From Cricetomys ansorgei (taxonomy: Eukaryota; Chordata; Mammalia; Rodentia; Nesomyidae): a DNA stretch of 64,000 nt. The stretch spans positions 4,174,001-4,238,000 of the forward strand of contig JAMJFZ010000597.1 of NCBI GenBank assembly GCA_026225945.1, read 5' to 3'. The position numbers and the translations under genes were made by a program. The notes under the pieces are model-generated. The model was not told the origin of the DNA. It worked only from the letters and a program-made list of their open reading frames with translations, and did not search any database. Shown here piece after piece: positions 1 through 12,109 of this stretch (position 1 is its first letter; each line of letters opens with the position of its first letter).

Positions 1-1394
1 TTATATATTAATTATACGGTATATGATATAATGTATTAATATATAACTATAATAATAAAGAATATAACTCGGATATAGATTTAAAAACCACAATCCTCCC
101 ATAATCCTTATAATCCTGTATCTCCTAAAACATACCACCACTCAGTCCACCAAAGCTTTACTTTTAGCCAGTACTTTACTTCAGGTGACCACAGATGAAA
201 ACTTACATAACTTTTACCACTAAGAGCCACAGACTAATTACCAGTGACCCTTCCATCTGTAGCCTATCGATCAGTTTTGGTTGTGACCAGTTAAAGATGT
301 ATTAACGCAGGATCAAAATCCAGCATAGGTAACTTAAGTAGAAATGGACTTAAAACAAGAATCTCACATGCTCACAAATTCAGTAGAAAAAGCGAAGAGG
401 CAGGCTCCAGAGTGACTAAGTTCTGAGAAACAACTCCTAGCCACAGAACCACTCATCTCTGCCAAAATCACAAAAACTACCACCATCGCTGCTGGAAGCT
501 GCCAAGAAGGAAGCTGCTGGGAACATGAGACTGAAAAACCACCTCTATCAAAATAGCACCACACAAACTACTAACTCATAACCATTCCACTTCTCCTCTC
601 ACAGTCGATACTCGCACAATCATCTGGCCTTCCTGAATCAGCAGCGACTATGAATACCTTATAATTTTCTCTCACAATGCTCTCCTGGACTTCACTGTCA
701 AAACTTCCAAATTATTTTCCCCAAACACCACTAAAATTCATGCTATTTCAGTCTACCAATTTCTCATCATATTCAAGACAGGTAGGCTTCCTAATAATGT
801 GAACCTAATTATCTTTTATGCTTAGAAGCTCTACATTCACAACCTTGTTCACAGTTCCTCCAAACTGTCATTCATCTTTGAATATACTGTCCCTTCTACA
901 AACTCTCCTCTTTATCCATACCCTAGTTTTCTAACACCAAGTTAACGCCTATAGATTTTACAAGAGTCAATTCAAGTGTCAACTTCTTTCAGAAATGTTT
1001 CCTGACATCTTGTGCTCTAAAGGTTAAAGCTGTAACTTTCTTATACTGCCATAATACCTTACTCAAAATCTGTAAGGCAGCAAAAATTCAGTTGCATTAT
1101 CTCCAAAACCTCATAAGCTCTAAAGCTCAGGGGTAGGGGGAAGAAGAATAACAATAAAATGTCTATTCCTTCTTTAACATCACTGCTTTTCAACTGTTAA
1201 AGACTATAATTATGATTTTCCTTTCCTATCATATTTCCTCTAATGGAACTGAGTGATTTTCTAGTCAGGGACTGTTTTAGTCCTCAATACATAGTATCTA
1301 ACTAGAGATAGCAGTTTAAGAACTATTAAAAACAAGTAGCTCTGAATAAGAACATTTAAAGGGATTAAAGAGTAGAAAAGAGTACCAGATACAT
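1..1394. other. AT-rich unique intronic DNA
   Basis: Nothing recognisable is seen here beyond AT-rich sequence. Short open frames have no protein-like composition. Confidence 0.5.
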
Positions 1395-1495
1395 TATCAC
1401 TCAGGAGGCTAAGGCAGGAGAAGAGCAAGTTCACGGCCATGTGAGCTATGTACTAAGTTTGAGGCTAGTGTGGACTCCACAGCAAGAAGAGGTCT
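1395..1495 (+). repeat. B1-like SINE, degraded
   Basis: Contains the B1 block 'ctcaggaggctaaggcagga' and a diverged 'gtttgaggctagtgtgg' segment in the right order. The 5' end is missing. Confidence 0.5.
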
Positions 1496-1499
1496 TTAA

Positions 1500-1665
1500 G
1501 GATACAAATTCAGTTCAGTTCCCAGCACCCATATTAGACAGCTTACAACTGTATATGATTCTAGCTCCGGGGAATCTAATACCCTCTTCTGGTATCCACA
1601 GGCACCTATAGTTATGTATGCACACACACACACACACACACAATTAAAAAAATAAAATTTAAATA
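1500..1665 (+). repeat. B2/B3 SINE, 5'-truncated
   Basis: Starts in the 'cagttcccagcacccat' B-box region and runs through the B2 body to a CA tract and an A-rich tail with AATAAAA, the standard B2 3' end. The (CA)n at 1,619-1,642 and (CATA)n after it belong to the tail. Confidence 0.75.
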
Positions 1666-1699
1666 TATACATACATACATACACACACATAAAGTACAT

Positions 1700-2429
1700 A
1701 AATAAATGTACCATCCTGCTAGATCTTCATGATTTCTTGCCTGATTCGGTTTTCCTATGTCCCATTTCTCCCTCTTCTATGCATTTCTACCAAAATAATC
1801 AATAACATGCAAGCTTGAATGAAAGCAAAACATAGCAAAACAGGAAACTAGAACCAAAACATAAACTGTCTAAATGTTTAAGATTCACTGGTGGGCCTAA
1901 CTTACGAGTCACCGCACTTAATCATTAAGTAGATTGATAAAATAGTTAAAAATGAAGAAGAGAGGAAGAAGTTTTAAAAAAAGAATAGTCTTAGAGCAGA
2001 CCTGCACAAAATTGCTAAAAAAGTTGAAAGAAAATGACATCAGATAGAAACTCTCCTCAGCAAGACAGAACATAGAGACATGTCTGAGAACATGTTCTTT
2101 AAGTCATTTATGTATTATCTATCTAAGACAGACAGTGTCCTTTAGGCAATTGATGGGCTTCATAATCTGAGTTGTATTCATTTATGCTATATTTTCATGG
2201 ATGTCTTCTTTATTAGTATTCCTATATATCCATATTCAGCCACAAATCACTTTACCTCTAAAACTGTATTTTAAAATCTGCATTATGAAACCAAAGTAAA
2301 CAAAAAGCAGCCTAGTAGACACACTGCGTTCTGGGTATAAAATCTAACAAGACATTATTACAGACATCAGTTATGTTTCCTTCTTCTAATTATTCAGTCA
2401 ATCCCAACTGTGTGGTTATGTGGCAGGGA
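1700..2429. other. Unique intronic DNA, no feature seen
   Basis: AT-rich, no SINE consensus blocks and no exon-like open frame seen on either strand. Confidence 0.4.
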
Positions 2430-2735
2430 GGAGTGGCTACATGTAAATATATAGATGTGCTTCCATGAGCCCACATGCAGAAGCCAGAGGAGAACAGTGG
2501 GTTTCTTCTTGCGGCCCTCTCCCCCTTAATAGCTTTAGATAAGGTCTCTTGCTGAACTCTTTTGGCTAATCTGGCTAGTCAGTGAGCGTCCAGGATCCCC
2601 CCATCTCCACCCCCACTCCCCAATGCCTGGGTTACAGGCATGGGGTTACTTGGGTGCTGAGGATTCAAACTCAGGTCCTCACCCTTGCACAGCAAACACT
2701 TATCCACTGAGCTCTCTCCTCACCCCTACCTTTCT
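2430..2735 (-). repeat. B4 SINE (tRNA head fused to B1-like part)
   Basis: Reading the minus strand, the head resembles a tRNA promoter ('gagctcagtggataag'-type at 2,700-2,735). It is followed by 'gaggacctgagtttgaatcc' and then a diverged B1-like middle. This head-plus-B1 order is the B4 family. Confidence 0.75.
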
Positions 2736-2982
2736 TGTTTTTTTGTTAAGACAAAGTTTCATCTATAGCATAGGCTGTCATCAAACCTAAAATCCTCCTA
2801 TTTCAGCTCCTCTGAGTAGTCCTGACATTTCTATTTCCTAACTATATCTTAAATCTATCTACCTCTTCCAGTCTCTACTTCCTACACGACGTCAGGTCTC
2901 CAATGTTTCTTACCTGGTTACTAGTCTTCCCCTTTCTCATTCAGATTTTAGAACAAATTGTATCATAACACTATCATTTCTC

Positions 2983-3190
2983 TTTTTAAAGATCTATCTT
3001 ATTTTTTATGTATAAAATATGTATTTTTATATGTGTAGACCTATCCCTGTACATGCATACATACAGAGGCCAGAAGAGGGTATGAGATACTCTGGAGCTG
3101 AAGTTAATGGCAGTTATGAGCCAGATATATGTCTTCTGCAAGAGCAGCAAGTGCTGTTAACCACTGAGCTCTCTCTCCAATCCCCTAAAA
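2983..3190 (-). repeat. B3/B2 SINE
   Basis: Begins on the plus strand with the reversed A-rich tail (tttttaaagatctat) and ends with the reversed head 'cactgagctctctctccaat'. Near full length. Confidence 0.85.
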
Positions 3191-3756
3191 CTCTTACTTC
3201 TTGGCTTCCTATTGCATTTTGAGTAAAATATAAACTCCCTTACTAGTCTAAAAATATCAGTGTGACCTGGCCCTCATTTGTTCCACTGGAATATGCTATT
3301 CTGTTCATCCATGTGGCTGGTGCCTTCTACGCACTCACATAGCTGTATGTTACTTCTTCAGAATCTTTTTCCTGAAGACTTTGTCAATAACGGGTTTCTC
3401 CATTACCAATTATACCATGTGTCATAAATTGGAATCTTGGGTACTTTTGTTTTGGGTTGCTTTGCTTCTGTCATTTAATATCCTATAGTAACACAGTTCC
3501 GTGTGAACAGTGACCATATTGGCATGGTTTACCAGGATGCCTAAGAGCCAATAGAACAAGAACACTGATGGTACTAAAAATTTTTACTTAACTGAAACCC
3601 CAAAGTGGGTTTTTATAACATCTCAAATTGTGCTCCATTTAAAATAGTTTGTGACTTAGTTTACTGTCTTGGGACAAGAAAGGTGTGAAAAAATCAATTT
3701 GACAAATGCCTAGAGAGAATATTTATTAAAAATAGAGAAAATAAAAATATTTCCCA

Positions 3757-3900
3757 GCCAGGCAGTGGTGGCTCATGCCTTTAATCCCAGCACTTGAGAG
3801 GCAGAGACAGGAGGATCTCTATGAGTTCGAGGCCAGCCTGGTCTACAGAGAGAATTCCAGGACAGCCAGAGTTACAGCACAGAAACCCTGTCTCAAACAA
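3757..3900 (+). repeat. B1 SINE, full length
   Basis: All B1 landmarks are present in order: 'ggcagtggtggctcatgcc', 'tttaatcccagcact', 'gaggcagagacaggagga', 'gaggccagcctggtctacag', and an A-rich end at 'ctgtctcaaac'. It is derived from 7SL RNA. Confidence 0.95.
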
Positions 3901-3906
3901 TGTGTA

Positions 3907-3937
3907 CACGTGTGTGTGTGTGTGCACGCGTGTGTGT

Positions 3938-3972
<35 letters not shown>

Positions 3973-3975
3973 ATC
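3907..3975. repeat. Compound (GT)n/(CA)n/(TA)n microsatellite in B1 tail
   Basis: GT tract, a short GC-containing centre, a CA tract and a TA tract grow out of the B1 tail. The GT-then-AC order makes the middle self-complementary. Confidence 0.9.
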
Positions 3976-4131
3976 CTTATGCAAATCTGTTACTTAGAAT
4001 GAAAATGATGTTATTCAGAAAAGAACGAAAAAGTTAAATTTAAATAAAAAAGAAAGCTAATCACCAGCAATCTTCCAAATGAACCAAATCAGGAACATAT
4101 TTTAAGGCAAATCAATTCAAGAATATTACAA

Positions 4132-4220
4132 AGGCTGAGGATACAGCTCAGTGCAGAGTACTTGCTTAGCACACACAAGGCCCTGAGTTTAATCCCTAGC
4201 ACATGAGGTTAAAAAAAAGA
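4132..4220 (+). repeat. ID element
   Basis: tRNA(Ala)/BC1-derived SINE. It has 'ggctgaggatacagctcagt' as A box and 'gagtttaatccctagcac' as B box, then an A tail. Confidence 0.85.
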
Positions 4221-4224
4221 GACA

Positions 4225-4650
4225 GATAATACTATCAACAATATTTAATAACTTCAATTAACAAAATAAAAACATCTCCATTTCATAAAAACACCCAAAT
4301 GGAACATGAAACTATGCCATATACATTGTTTATTAATAAATATCACAATTTTAAAACCCAATTTCCTATCAAAAAAGCAGTTAAGTAGTATAAATTTGTT
4401 CTTGAGAAAGTAGTAAACATCTAAATCCAAAACAAAAGTACTTTCTGTTCCTAAAGATTAGTCAAAGACGTTGTATTTGTGCTATTATAAATAGAAATTT
4501 ATTTCCTAATAAGTATACTATTTTTATTTCTTTTATTTTCTCTGTGGGAGTTCTAGATAACAGTGACTTTATTACTGGGATAGAGAGAAAGAGAGGATGG
4601 GGGAGGTGCTGGGTGCTTTCAGTTATCTAATTACATAAAAAACAGTCTTC
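4225..4650. other. AT-rich unique intronic DNA
   Basis: No repeat family or exon signal recognised. A purine-rich 'gagagaaagagagg' stretch lies near 4,582. Confidence 0.4.
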
Positions 4651-4651
4651 A

Positions 4652-4872
4652 GAGGCTGGAAAGATGGCTCAGCATTTAAGGGTGCTTGCTGCTCTTGGAG
4701 AACCTGAATTTGGTTCCCAGTAGTTAATGGGAGTTGGGGAAGGGGAGTTTACAACCCATTGTAAGTCCTGCTCCAAGGGATCAGACACCCTCTGTGGCCT
4801 CTGCAGGTACACATACACATGGTATATATTCGCAGAGGGTACACACATACACAAAAAAATAAAGATCTTAAA
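4652..4872 (+). repeat. B3/B2 SINE
   Basis: Head 'gaggctggaaagatggctca', B-box region 'gaatttggttcccag', CA-rich 3' part and A-rich tail ending in AATAAAGATC are all visible. Near full length. Confidence 0.9.
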
Positions 4873-5073
4873 AAAAAAATCCTAGTGCATCTATCTTATT
4901 GTGAAAGTGTTTACGCTGGGTGCAGATGATTTCAACCATCCCAAGGGAAACTATTTTACTACTCACAGAAACATTTCATCATTCTGGACTGAAACATTTA
5001 TAGTAAATTAAAATATGATACCACTATTAAGTTGGCAAATATCAAACACCCAATTGGGATTTTAACAACAACA

Positions 5074-5159
5074 GAGGCTGGGGCATAGCTCAGTGGCAGA
5101 GCATGTGTTTTGCACAGAATATGCAACAACCTGGAATCAAACTCAAGGACCACAAAAAA
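5074..5159 (+). repeat. ID element
   Basis: 'gaggctggggcatagctcag' head and a diverged B box, followed by an A8 tail. Confidence 0.85.
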
Positions 5160-5282
5160 ACAGCAGTAGCAACAAAACACTCATCTTGTTACTACAAACT
5201 ATATTGGCAAAACTCAAAGAGGCCAATTAGTAATATGTTTCAAAATCTTTTAAATATCTATGGCTTTCAAACTAGGATTCTC

Positions 5283-5415
5283 AGGGCTGAAGAGAAACTT
5301 GAGTGACTAAGAGCACTCACTGGCTGCTGTTGCAGGGACATAGGTTTGATTCTCTGCATCCAGGTGGCATTTCACAACAATCAGCAACTCCAGCTCCAAA
5401 GAATCTTTATAGAGG
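5283..5415 (+). repeat. B2 SINE, 3'-truncated and diverged
   Basis: 'agggctgaagagaaacttga' head, 'taagagcactcactggctgc' and 'ggtttgattctctgcatcca' match the B2/B3 5' half. Confidence 0.7.
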
Positions 5416-5708
5416 CTGGGAAACTATTCTTTCATTTGATGACAGTCAAGTCTCCTTGATATCACTAAATACTGTTACTTCTTTTAAAAGTATGAAGTCC
5501 TTCAAGAAGTCATTGTCTTTGTATTTAGTTACGTCCGATGGACTGTGATTACTCTGTTAATTTGTGCTGTTTTATTCATAGTCTCTCCAGCCCCAGAGTG
5601 ATCAAAAGAACAAATTTTTCATCTAGGAAGTGCCAGATGTATAGGATCTATGTTATCTATGGTATAGAATACAGAAAACATAAATGGTCCACACAACTCC
5701 ATTTTCTA

Positions 5709-5925
5709 TTTTTTTTTTATTTATTTCTGTGTGGGTATGGGTGTGTGTGTGCCTGCCTGAATTTATTTATGTGCCCTGAGCAAGAGCCCATAGAGGCCAA
5801 AAGAGGGTATCTTATCTCCTGGAACAGTAGTTAGGTAGTTGTGAGCCACCATGCGGATGCTGGAAACTGAACCTGGGTCCTACTGTCCTGCAAGAACAGT
5901 AAGTGCACTTAACTGCAGTGACATT
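5709..5925 (-). repeat. B3 SINE
   Basis: Reverse-complement landmarks: T-rich tail, 'gaggccaaaagagggtatc', 'gtgagccaccatgcggatgc', 'gaacctgggtcctactgtcc', 'agtgcacttaactgc'. Confidence 0.9.
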
Positions 5926-6262
5926 TTTAAGCAAATATTTTCACCCAAGTTAACTACCTATGAAGATCTACTTTCACAACTGATTTCCACCTTTCAATTT
6001 ACTCTATCATGTTATTTCTTTCAAAGTTTCATGCTGATACATTAATTTTAACTTTTAAAATTTTGGTTACAAAATAGTAACCTTAACATTTTTATCAGCT
6101 CTCTTCATTTTAATCAGTTTGACAGATCTATTTATATTTGTAAGTATTATGTTCTAATGAGTAACCAACCCATCTCATAATCGTATACTATCAATTTTAA
6201 CTACAAAGTATCTAGTTAATTCAAATTTTCTTAATCTCTAGGTAACCAAAATAAATTTACAT

Positions 6263-6412
6263 GTGCTGAAAAGATGGCTCCATGGTTACGATCTTCCAGG
6301 GGACCAGAGTTTGGATCCCAGCATCCACTTCAGATGGCTCACAACTGCATATAATAAGCACGCACGTGCACGCGCGCACTCACACACACACAAATAAATC
6401 TTTAAAATGAAT
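6263..6412 (+). repeat. B2 SINE, internally shortened
   Basis: 'tgctgaaaagatggctccat' head, 'gtttggatcccagcatccac', a (GC/AC)n tract and an A-rich AATAAATC tail. The region between B box and tail is short. Confidence 0.8.
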
Positions 6413-6923
6413 AAATATACAAAAGTCTGTACTTTGAAAAAAGAATCAGTATACCAACCAACAAAGTGAACCACTTAGATTGCATTTCAAGAAAGAATTT
6501 AGGGTTAACTGCAGAGGAAGGAAATAGAATTCAGCCTCAGCTTTCCAGCCAAAGCCTTACCAACTACCTCCCAACTAATGTGAAAGACCAGCTGCAACAC
6601 ACTGGCTTGCCCCCTGAGTTTCTTTAGATGCCTTTGTGACGCTTACTCTTACTTAGCTTACTACACCCCCACCCCTAAGCAATCTCTAGTCTGCTTTCTA
6701 TCACTAAAGACTTGTTTGTATTTTGAGAATTTTCTATTAATATATAACTTCTATTTTTGAGGAGATGAAGGAGCTTCTATTATGCAGATACAGATACACC
6801 TCAATTTATTGATGCATTTATTCATTAAAGGAAGATTTGTGGATTGTTTCCAGGTTAAAGCTACTAAGAAGTTCTCATGCAAGTCTACACATGGACATAA
6901 AGCATGTGGATTTTCCATATGTC

Positions 6924-7000
6924 TTTTTTTGTGGTGCTGGGGATCAAACATTGAATCTTATGTTAGGCAAACACTACCACTGAGCTACACCCTCAGCTCT
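6924..7000 (-). repeat. ID element
   Basis: Reversed ID: T8 tail, 'ggtgctggggatcaaacatt', 'accactgagctacaccctca'. Confidence 0.8.
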
Positions 7001-7760
7001 ATTTTCAATGTGTCTGATAACTTATACCTAACACATCCATACCTAAAATACAAAAATAATAAGATGCTGAACTTAAACAAATAGGCAAATATTAACCAAA
7101 ATAAATGTGTATATCTCTGTTCACTTCAAGTAGATTTTCAGGTAAAATGCATTACCAAAGAGACACTTTACATTAATAAAAAGTTTAACTTCCACATGGA
7201 GATGTGACCATTTATTGCCCAAAAATTGACAGAAATAGAACTGGCATAAATATATATTCTAAGTACATGTCTATATGATATGGTAAAAATAGAGCTTTTG
7301 TCAAGCCAAACTCATGCTACGGCTGGTGTGAAGGTTCTGAGAGGGAGTAGACCACCCAGAGGTGACTTCAGTCATGATGACTTCATTAATGAATTTGTGT
7401 CATGAAAGGCAGTTATTGGCTACTTCAGTAATGGATTATTATAAGCAAGTTTAGCTTGCTCTTGGACCCTCTCTACTATTGTGACCTCTTTTTAAACACA
7501 CATTCACTTCCCTATCACTTTCTGACACTGAGCTGAAGCAGCATAAGACTCCAGCCAAAATCTAAGATGTGGCTGCCTATTCTAAGACTTTCATTGACTA
7601 CAAGAATGGCATTCTCATTAATAAAGAAAAATGTACACAATGAAATTTTAAAAGTTTAAACCAATGGGATTTATGGGATACCATGAAGTAAAAAATATTT
7701 ACATCATGGAAAGATAATGCAAAGAAAAAGGGTGAAAGCTTATTTAAATAAATGATGACT
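7001..7760. other. Unique intronic DNA, no feature seen
   Basis: No repeat landmarks or exon-like frames recognised on either strand. Confidence 0.4.
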
Positions 7761-7762
7761 GA

Positions 7763-7906
7763 GCAGAGCATGGTGGCACACACCTTTAATGCCAGCCCTC
7801 AAGAGGCAGAGGCAAAAGGATCTCTGTGAGTTTGAGGTCAGCTTGGTCTACAGAGTGAGTTCCAGGCCAGCAAAGGCAACACAGTGAAATCCTATAAAAA
7901 AAATTT
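7763..7906 (+). repeat. B1 SINE
   Basis: 'gagcatggtggcacacacct', 'tttaatgccagccctcaaga', 'gtttgaggtcagcttggtct' and an A-rich tail give a full-length B1. Confidence 0.92.
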
Positions 7907-8017
7907 TTTTTAAAAATAAAAGTGTTCCAAAATTCAGGGAGGAAAATGGACACTTAGAACCATGAGGCACAAGATTTCAAATCAGTAGAACCTAATCAGT
8001 CTACACCAAAATACACT

Positions 8018-8150
8018 AGAGGGTGATCGAGATGGCTGAGAAGGTAGAAAAATGACACATAAGCCTGGTGACCTGAGTTTAATCTCCAGAACCTACATAA
8101 AGATAGAAGAGAACCAACTCCATAATGTGCCCACTCACATCATGCACACT
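8018..8150 (+). repeat. B2 SINE, diverged
   Basis: 'gagatggctgagaaggta', 'ctggtgacctgagtttaatc' and 'agaagagaaccaactccata' follow the B2 body in order. Confidence 0.7.
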
Positions 8151-8690
8151 GTTGCAAGTTTATTTCCAGTTATGTTTGAAACAGTTGTTTTGTGCACTGT
8201 TGGGGGAGGGGCTGCCTAGGCCTTGGCATTTTGTATTGTCTGTAGGTGTGGTTTTATATAAAAAATGTTTGACTCCTCATGAGCTGCACGTGCTCACTGC
8301 TCTCTGGCAAAACCATGATGGTTTTTGTATCAGCGAAATACCTGAGGAGTTTCTGTGTCAACACCCCTGAGATCAGATGATTGGGGTTCCTATCACTCAA
8401 TCACTGAATACAAAGATCTATTTTGGTGATTTTACTTTAGTCTATTTTCACTTTGGTTTTATTTCATAACTATAATTATTTTACATATATGATGTGAGAT
8501 TTTTTCCCCAATCAAGCACAGAGGGACAAGATGCAATAGAAGAAACGCCCAGAAACCAAGCTCCATTTTATGTTTTCAGGGGAAATTTTTAAGTTGGAAA
8601 AAGAGGTTAAAGCAAGATAATTTGGGAACTTTAATAGGTAGACAAAACAATTTTGCAGTTTCTCAAAAAAAAAAAAAAAAGGAAGAATAA
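8151..8690. other. Unique intronic DNA with an 81-codon open frame of no recognised family
   Basis: An open frame at 8,125-8,370 shows no domain I recognise and overlaps the B2 end, so I do not call it a gene. An A17 run lies at 8,665-8,681. Confidence 0.35.
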
Positions 8691-8691
8691 T

Positions 8692-8782
8692 AGGACTGAG
8701 GGTATAACTTTGGAGATCACTTGCCTAGAACATGGGAAGCCTTGGCTCAATCCCTAGCAATGCAAAAAACAAACAAAAAAGT
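8692..8782 (+). repeat. ID element, diverged
   Basis: 'ggactgagggtataactttg' head, 'cacttgcctagaacatg', 'ttggctcaatccctagcaat' and A-rich tail. Confidence 0.75.
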
Positions 8783-8794
8783 AAATATAAATAC

Positions 8795-9390
8795 ACTATG
8801 ACTTACCAGATCCACCACTGAATATATTTCCAAAGGAAATGAAGAATATCTCAAAAAGACATCTACACTCATTTTCACTGCTGCCATATTCACAACAGCC
8901 ATGGTATGGAATAAACCTAAGTGTCCATCAACAAATGAACAGATAAAGAAAATGAGAGAGATTTGAGAGGTGGAATGGAATTGTATTTGGACTTACAAAA
9001 GAAGGAAATCAAGCCAGACAGTGGTGGCATACTCCTTTAATCCCAAGCAGGTGATCTCTGTGAGTCCAAGGCCAGCCTGGTCTACAGAATGAGTTCCAGG
9101 AGAGTCAGAGTTACAACAGAGAAACCCGGTCTCAGAAAGCAGAAGGAAGTCTCTAAGTGCAATGATATAGATCAATCTAGTAGATATATTAAATGAAATA
9201 ATCCAGACACATTAAGAAAAATATCATAAACTTATTCATACATGGAATCTAAAAAGGGTGAATTCATAGAAACAGAGAATAAAAGAACGATTTATGAAGA
9301 CTGGAAAGTAGAAAAAAAGAGCTCAACAACTTTATTGTATATCATGTCTTTAAAAACAATGTACTATATATCTGAAAAATCACTAAAAGA
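8795..9390 (+). mobile_element. L1M 3' end fossil, split by a B1
   Basis: The text matches the common 3' terminal part of old L1 elements: 'attcacaacagccatggtat', 'aagtgtccatcaacaaatga', and later 'aatgaaataatccagacaca', 'catggaatctaaaaagggtg'. A B1 at 9,012-9,140 interrupts it. There is no open reading frame left. Confidence 0.85.
9012..9140 (+). repeat. B1 SINE inserted in L1
   Basis: 'cagacagtggtggcatactc', 'gtccaaggccagcctggtct', 'gttacaacagagaaacccgg'. L1 sequence continues on both sides, so the B1 arrived later. Confidence 0.92.
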
Positions 9391-9532
9391 GACCAGGCAT
9401 GGTAGTGCATGCCTGGAATCCCCACATTTGGAAGGATGAGGCATGAGAATCAAGAGTTCAAGGTGATTTTACATAAAAAGTTCAAGACCAGTCTAGATTA
9501 CATAAATAGCCATACATTTAAAAAAAAAAAAA
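9391..9532 (+). repeat. Old B1/PB1 monomer
   Basis: 'gaccaggcatggtagtgcat', 'ggatgaggcatgagaatcaa', 'agttcaagaccagtctagat', A13 tail. It is more diverged than neighbouring B1 copies. Confidence 0.75.
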
Positions 9533-9539
9533 GTAGCAT

Positions 9540-10355
9540 TAACTATTGGGAGGGGGTATGATCCTTTCCAAGGCATGCCCCACAAAACGGAACTCACCTC
9601 TGATACTGTAAACCTGCTCAAAAGCTTGTGGCTGGAGAAGTCACAGGCTCTACAGGAAAACCTACTGCTGTCATTTTGCTAAATGGATATAGTATCAAAC
9701 TGCCTTCTAAATTTTGTTATCTATATCCGTAGACTTGTGCAGCTCTCAGACTCAAAGAAACTTTTTACATTAGGCAGCTGTTAGTGCAGAGACTCACAAT
9801 ATTCCAAGTACAAAGAATAAGTGAATGCTGAGCGACTGACCCTAAATAGTTCATCTAAATCACCTCTTCCAAGTCCCAGGGAACATCATGAAAGGGGACA
9901 GAAAAGATTTAAGAGACAGCAGCTTGGGAGGAATGCTGTCAAACAGTGTCTTCTGACATGACAGCCATTTTACTCAGACACTCAAAGTAGCTGTGCTTAC
10001 CCACACAAGTATGGGCCCACCATCATTCAGCATTCACTAGGAAGGGGCTCCTGAGATCTCATTCCTCACTGAGGAGCAATGGGCCATTAACTGGTGCTGA
10101 AGAAACGGTGCCATTTTCTTCAGTGTATTCGCTTATCAATTGCCTATGTTCAGGTAAATAACTCCAACTCATGCTAGCAACCATAATTAAACTCAGTGGG
10201 TCAAAAAAGAGAAAAGACAACAAAATGGGAAGAGGCTTATTGGAAAGAAAGATGCAGAGGCATTAGAGAGATAAGAGAAGATAATGAAAGGGTTAATATG
10301 CCCAAAATTTAGTATGTACATACATAAAATTATTAAAGAAAATTTTTAATAAAAT
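9540..10355. other. Unique intronic DNA, no feature seen
   Basis: Moderate GC stretches without SINE or exon landmarks. Nothing callable. Confidence 0.4.
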
Positions 10356-10357
10356 TT

Positions 10358-10562
10358 TTAAGATTTATTTTATTTTTAAGTGTGTGTGTGTGTAGGTTTA
10401 TGCACATGTGTGCAGGTACCCAAGGAGGCCAAAGACATTGGATCCCCTGGAACCAGAGTCAAAGGGGGAAATAAGCAACTGACATGAGTACTGGGACTCA
10501 AACTCCTGTCTTTTGAAAGAGCAGGATGTGCTCTTAACTGCTGAGCCATCTCTCTCTAGTCC
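10358..10562 (-). repeat. B3 SINE
   Basis: Reversed tail 'tttttaagatttatttt', (GT)n, 'ggaggccaaagacattggat', 'gctcttaactgctgagccat'. Near full length. Confidence 0.9.
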
Positions 10563-11400
10563 TTTACATAAAAATTGATTAACTCATTGAAATGGTATAT
10601 TTTAAGTGTCCTCACCACACACACAGACAAAAAAAGACAGGTGAAGTAAATACATACGGTAAGACTCTTGATTTAGCCATTCTACAATATAAACACATTT
10701 CAAAATATCATATTGTGCTCAATAAATTTAATTTTTAGGTGTCAATTAAAAACTGAATTTTAAAAATCTGTCCAGTTCTTTGGATAAAATGGTTATAAAC
10801 ACTTGAAATATAAACATTTGAGAAAAACAGAAATACATAGTTGAAAAAAAAAGTCAGTTAAAATTCCATTTATAAAACATAACCTCTAGATATTCCTTTG
10901 TCATAAACCCAGTAACACTGAGTACTATCAAACTTGCTACGCTGCATTAGTATTGCAGCATTTACATAGACTGACTATATATTTTCTCTCATTGTTTTCA
11001 GATTTACTGTCATCCCTATTTCTGAATGCTTATAATAATGATACAGATTGTATCCTTACTGGACCCAATCTAACGAATTCAAATTACAGAATGAATAATG
11101 TGACCCACAAATTAAGATCATACATAGCTAATGGGTGACAGAGTTGAAAACACAGGTCTCTTCACTCCAACTATGAGGCAATTATATAAAAACAAGAAAC
11201 ACTTTAGTTATCCCCAGGTCAGCACTGCCACAAGATAAGTCCCTGCTAGTCCCACCTGTCTATTCAGTCAGCCCAATCTTGTCAACCAAGTGAATTTTTG
11301 AGATTAAATAATATGAGTATTAGTAATGTGCAAGATGAGTTCTTTCCAATTGCCAAGAGTTATATGAACAGTTACATGCTACTGTATAAAAAACGGACAG
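10563..11400. other. AT-rich unique intronic DNA
   Basis: No recognised element or exon. Confidence 0.4.
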
Positions 11401-11401
11401 T

Positions 11402-11478
11402 TGGTTATGTAGCTCAGTGTTAAGAGCACTTGCCTAGGTGATACATGGCTCTGGGTTTCAACGTTCCCCCAATGCCGC
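11402..11478 (+). repeat. ID element
   Basis: 'gttggttatgtagctcagtg', 'aagagcacttgcctaggtga', 'ctctgggtttcaacgttccc'. Its tail has become the adjacent CA repeat. Confidence 0.75.
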
Positions 11479-11482
11479 CACA

Positions 11483-11525
<43 letters not shown>
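11479..11525. repeat. (CA)n microsatellite
   Basis: About 46 bp of CA with one TA interruption, in the tail of an ID element. Confidence 0.95.
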
Positions 11526-11528
<3 letters not shown>

Positions 11529-11956
11529 TGAAGAATATGTAAAGGAGTGTCATGGTCTCCAAAACCATTCTGAATAGGAAAACTGGTCAGGATATAAGAA
11601 ATCTGGTCTCCCAACAGGAACACTAGCAGATCCTTGTCATAAGTTCAGCTTCCTGTCTGTGTACATGTTTTACTCTCTAACATGACTGCTCTCTTCATTA
11701 TACTGTTCCTAATGTTCTGCAGTCTTGGCTTACTGCCTTCTCTGCATTTAACTTCTCTAAAGATGAGGATCAAACAAAGTTAACTCATTTTGTCAATAGT
11801 CTTGAATCAGGCCAATTTAAACCTAGCTGGCTTACTTATACATCACTGATAGCAGTCCCTATTCTGGTCCTCTAACTAAGAAGAGAGGACTTGCAAAATG
11901 TGTAACAAAGAACAAGGAAATAATTTACCAAAGTGCTTCTCTTAAAAGTACCAGGA

Positions 11957-12103
11957 TTGGCATGGCATGGTGGCATATCCCTTTAATGGCAACCTTTGGG
12001 AACAGAGACAGGCAGATCTCTGTGAGCTTGAGGCTAGCCTGATCTACATAGTGAGTTCCAGCACAGCCAGAGCTATGTAGCAAGACCCTGTCTGAAAAAA
12101 CAA
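11957..12103 (+). repeat. B1 SINE
   Basis: 'ggcatggtggcatatccctt', 'gagcttgaggctagcctgat', 'agctatgtagcaagaccctg', A tail. Confidence 0.92.
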
Positions 12104-12109
12104 AATGTA

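Noticed and set aside
4132..4220. tRNA-like A and B boxes in ID and B2 elements as real tRNA genes
   Set aside because: They lack a cloverleaf and end in A-rich tails; they are tRNA-derived SINEs throughout the window.
8125..8370. 81-codon plus-strand frame in intron 1
   Set aside because: It begins inside a B2 remnant, is antisense to Sbf2 and has no recognised family.
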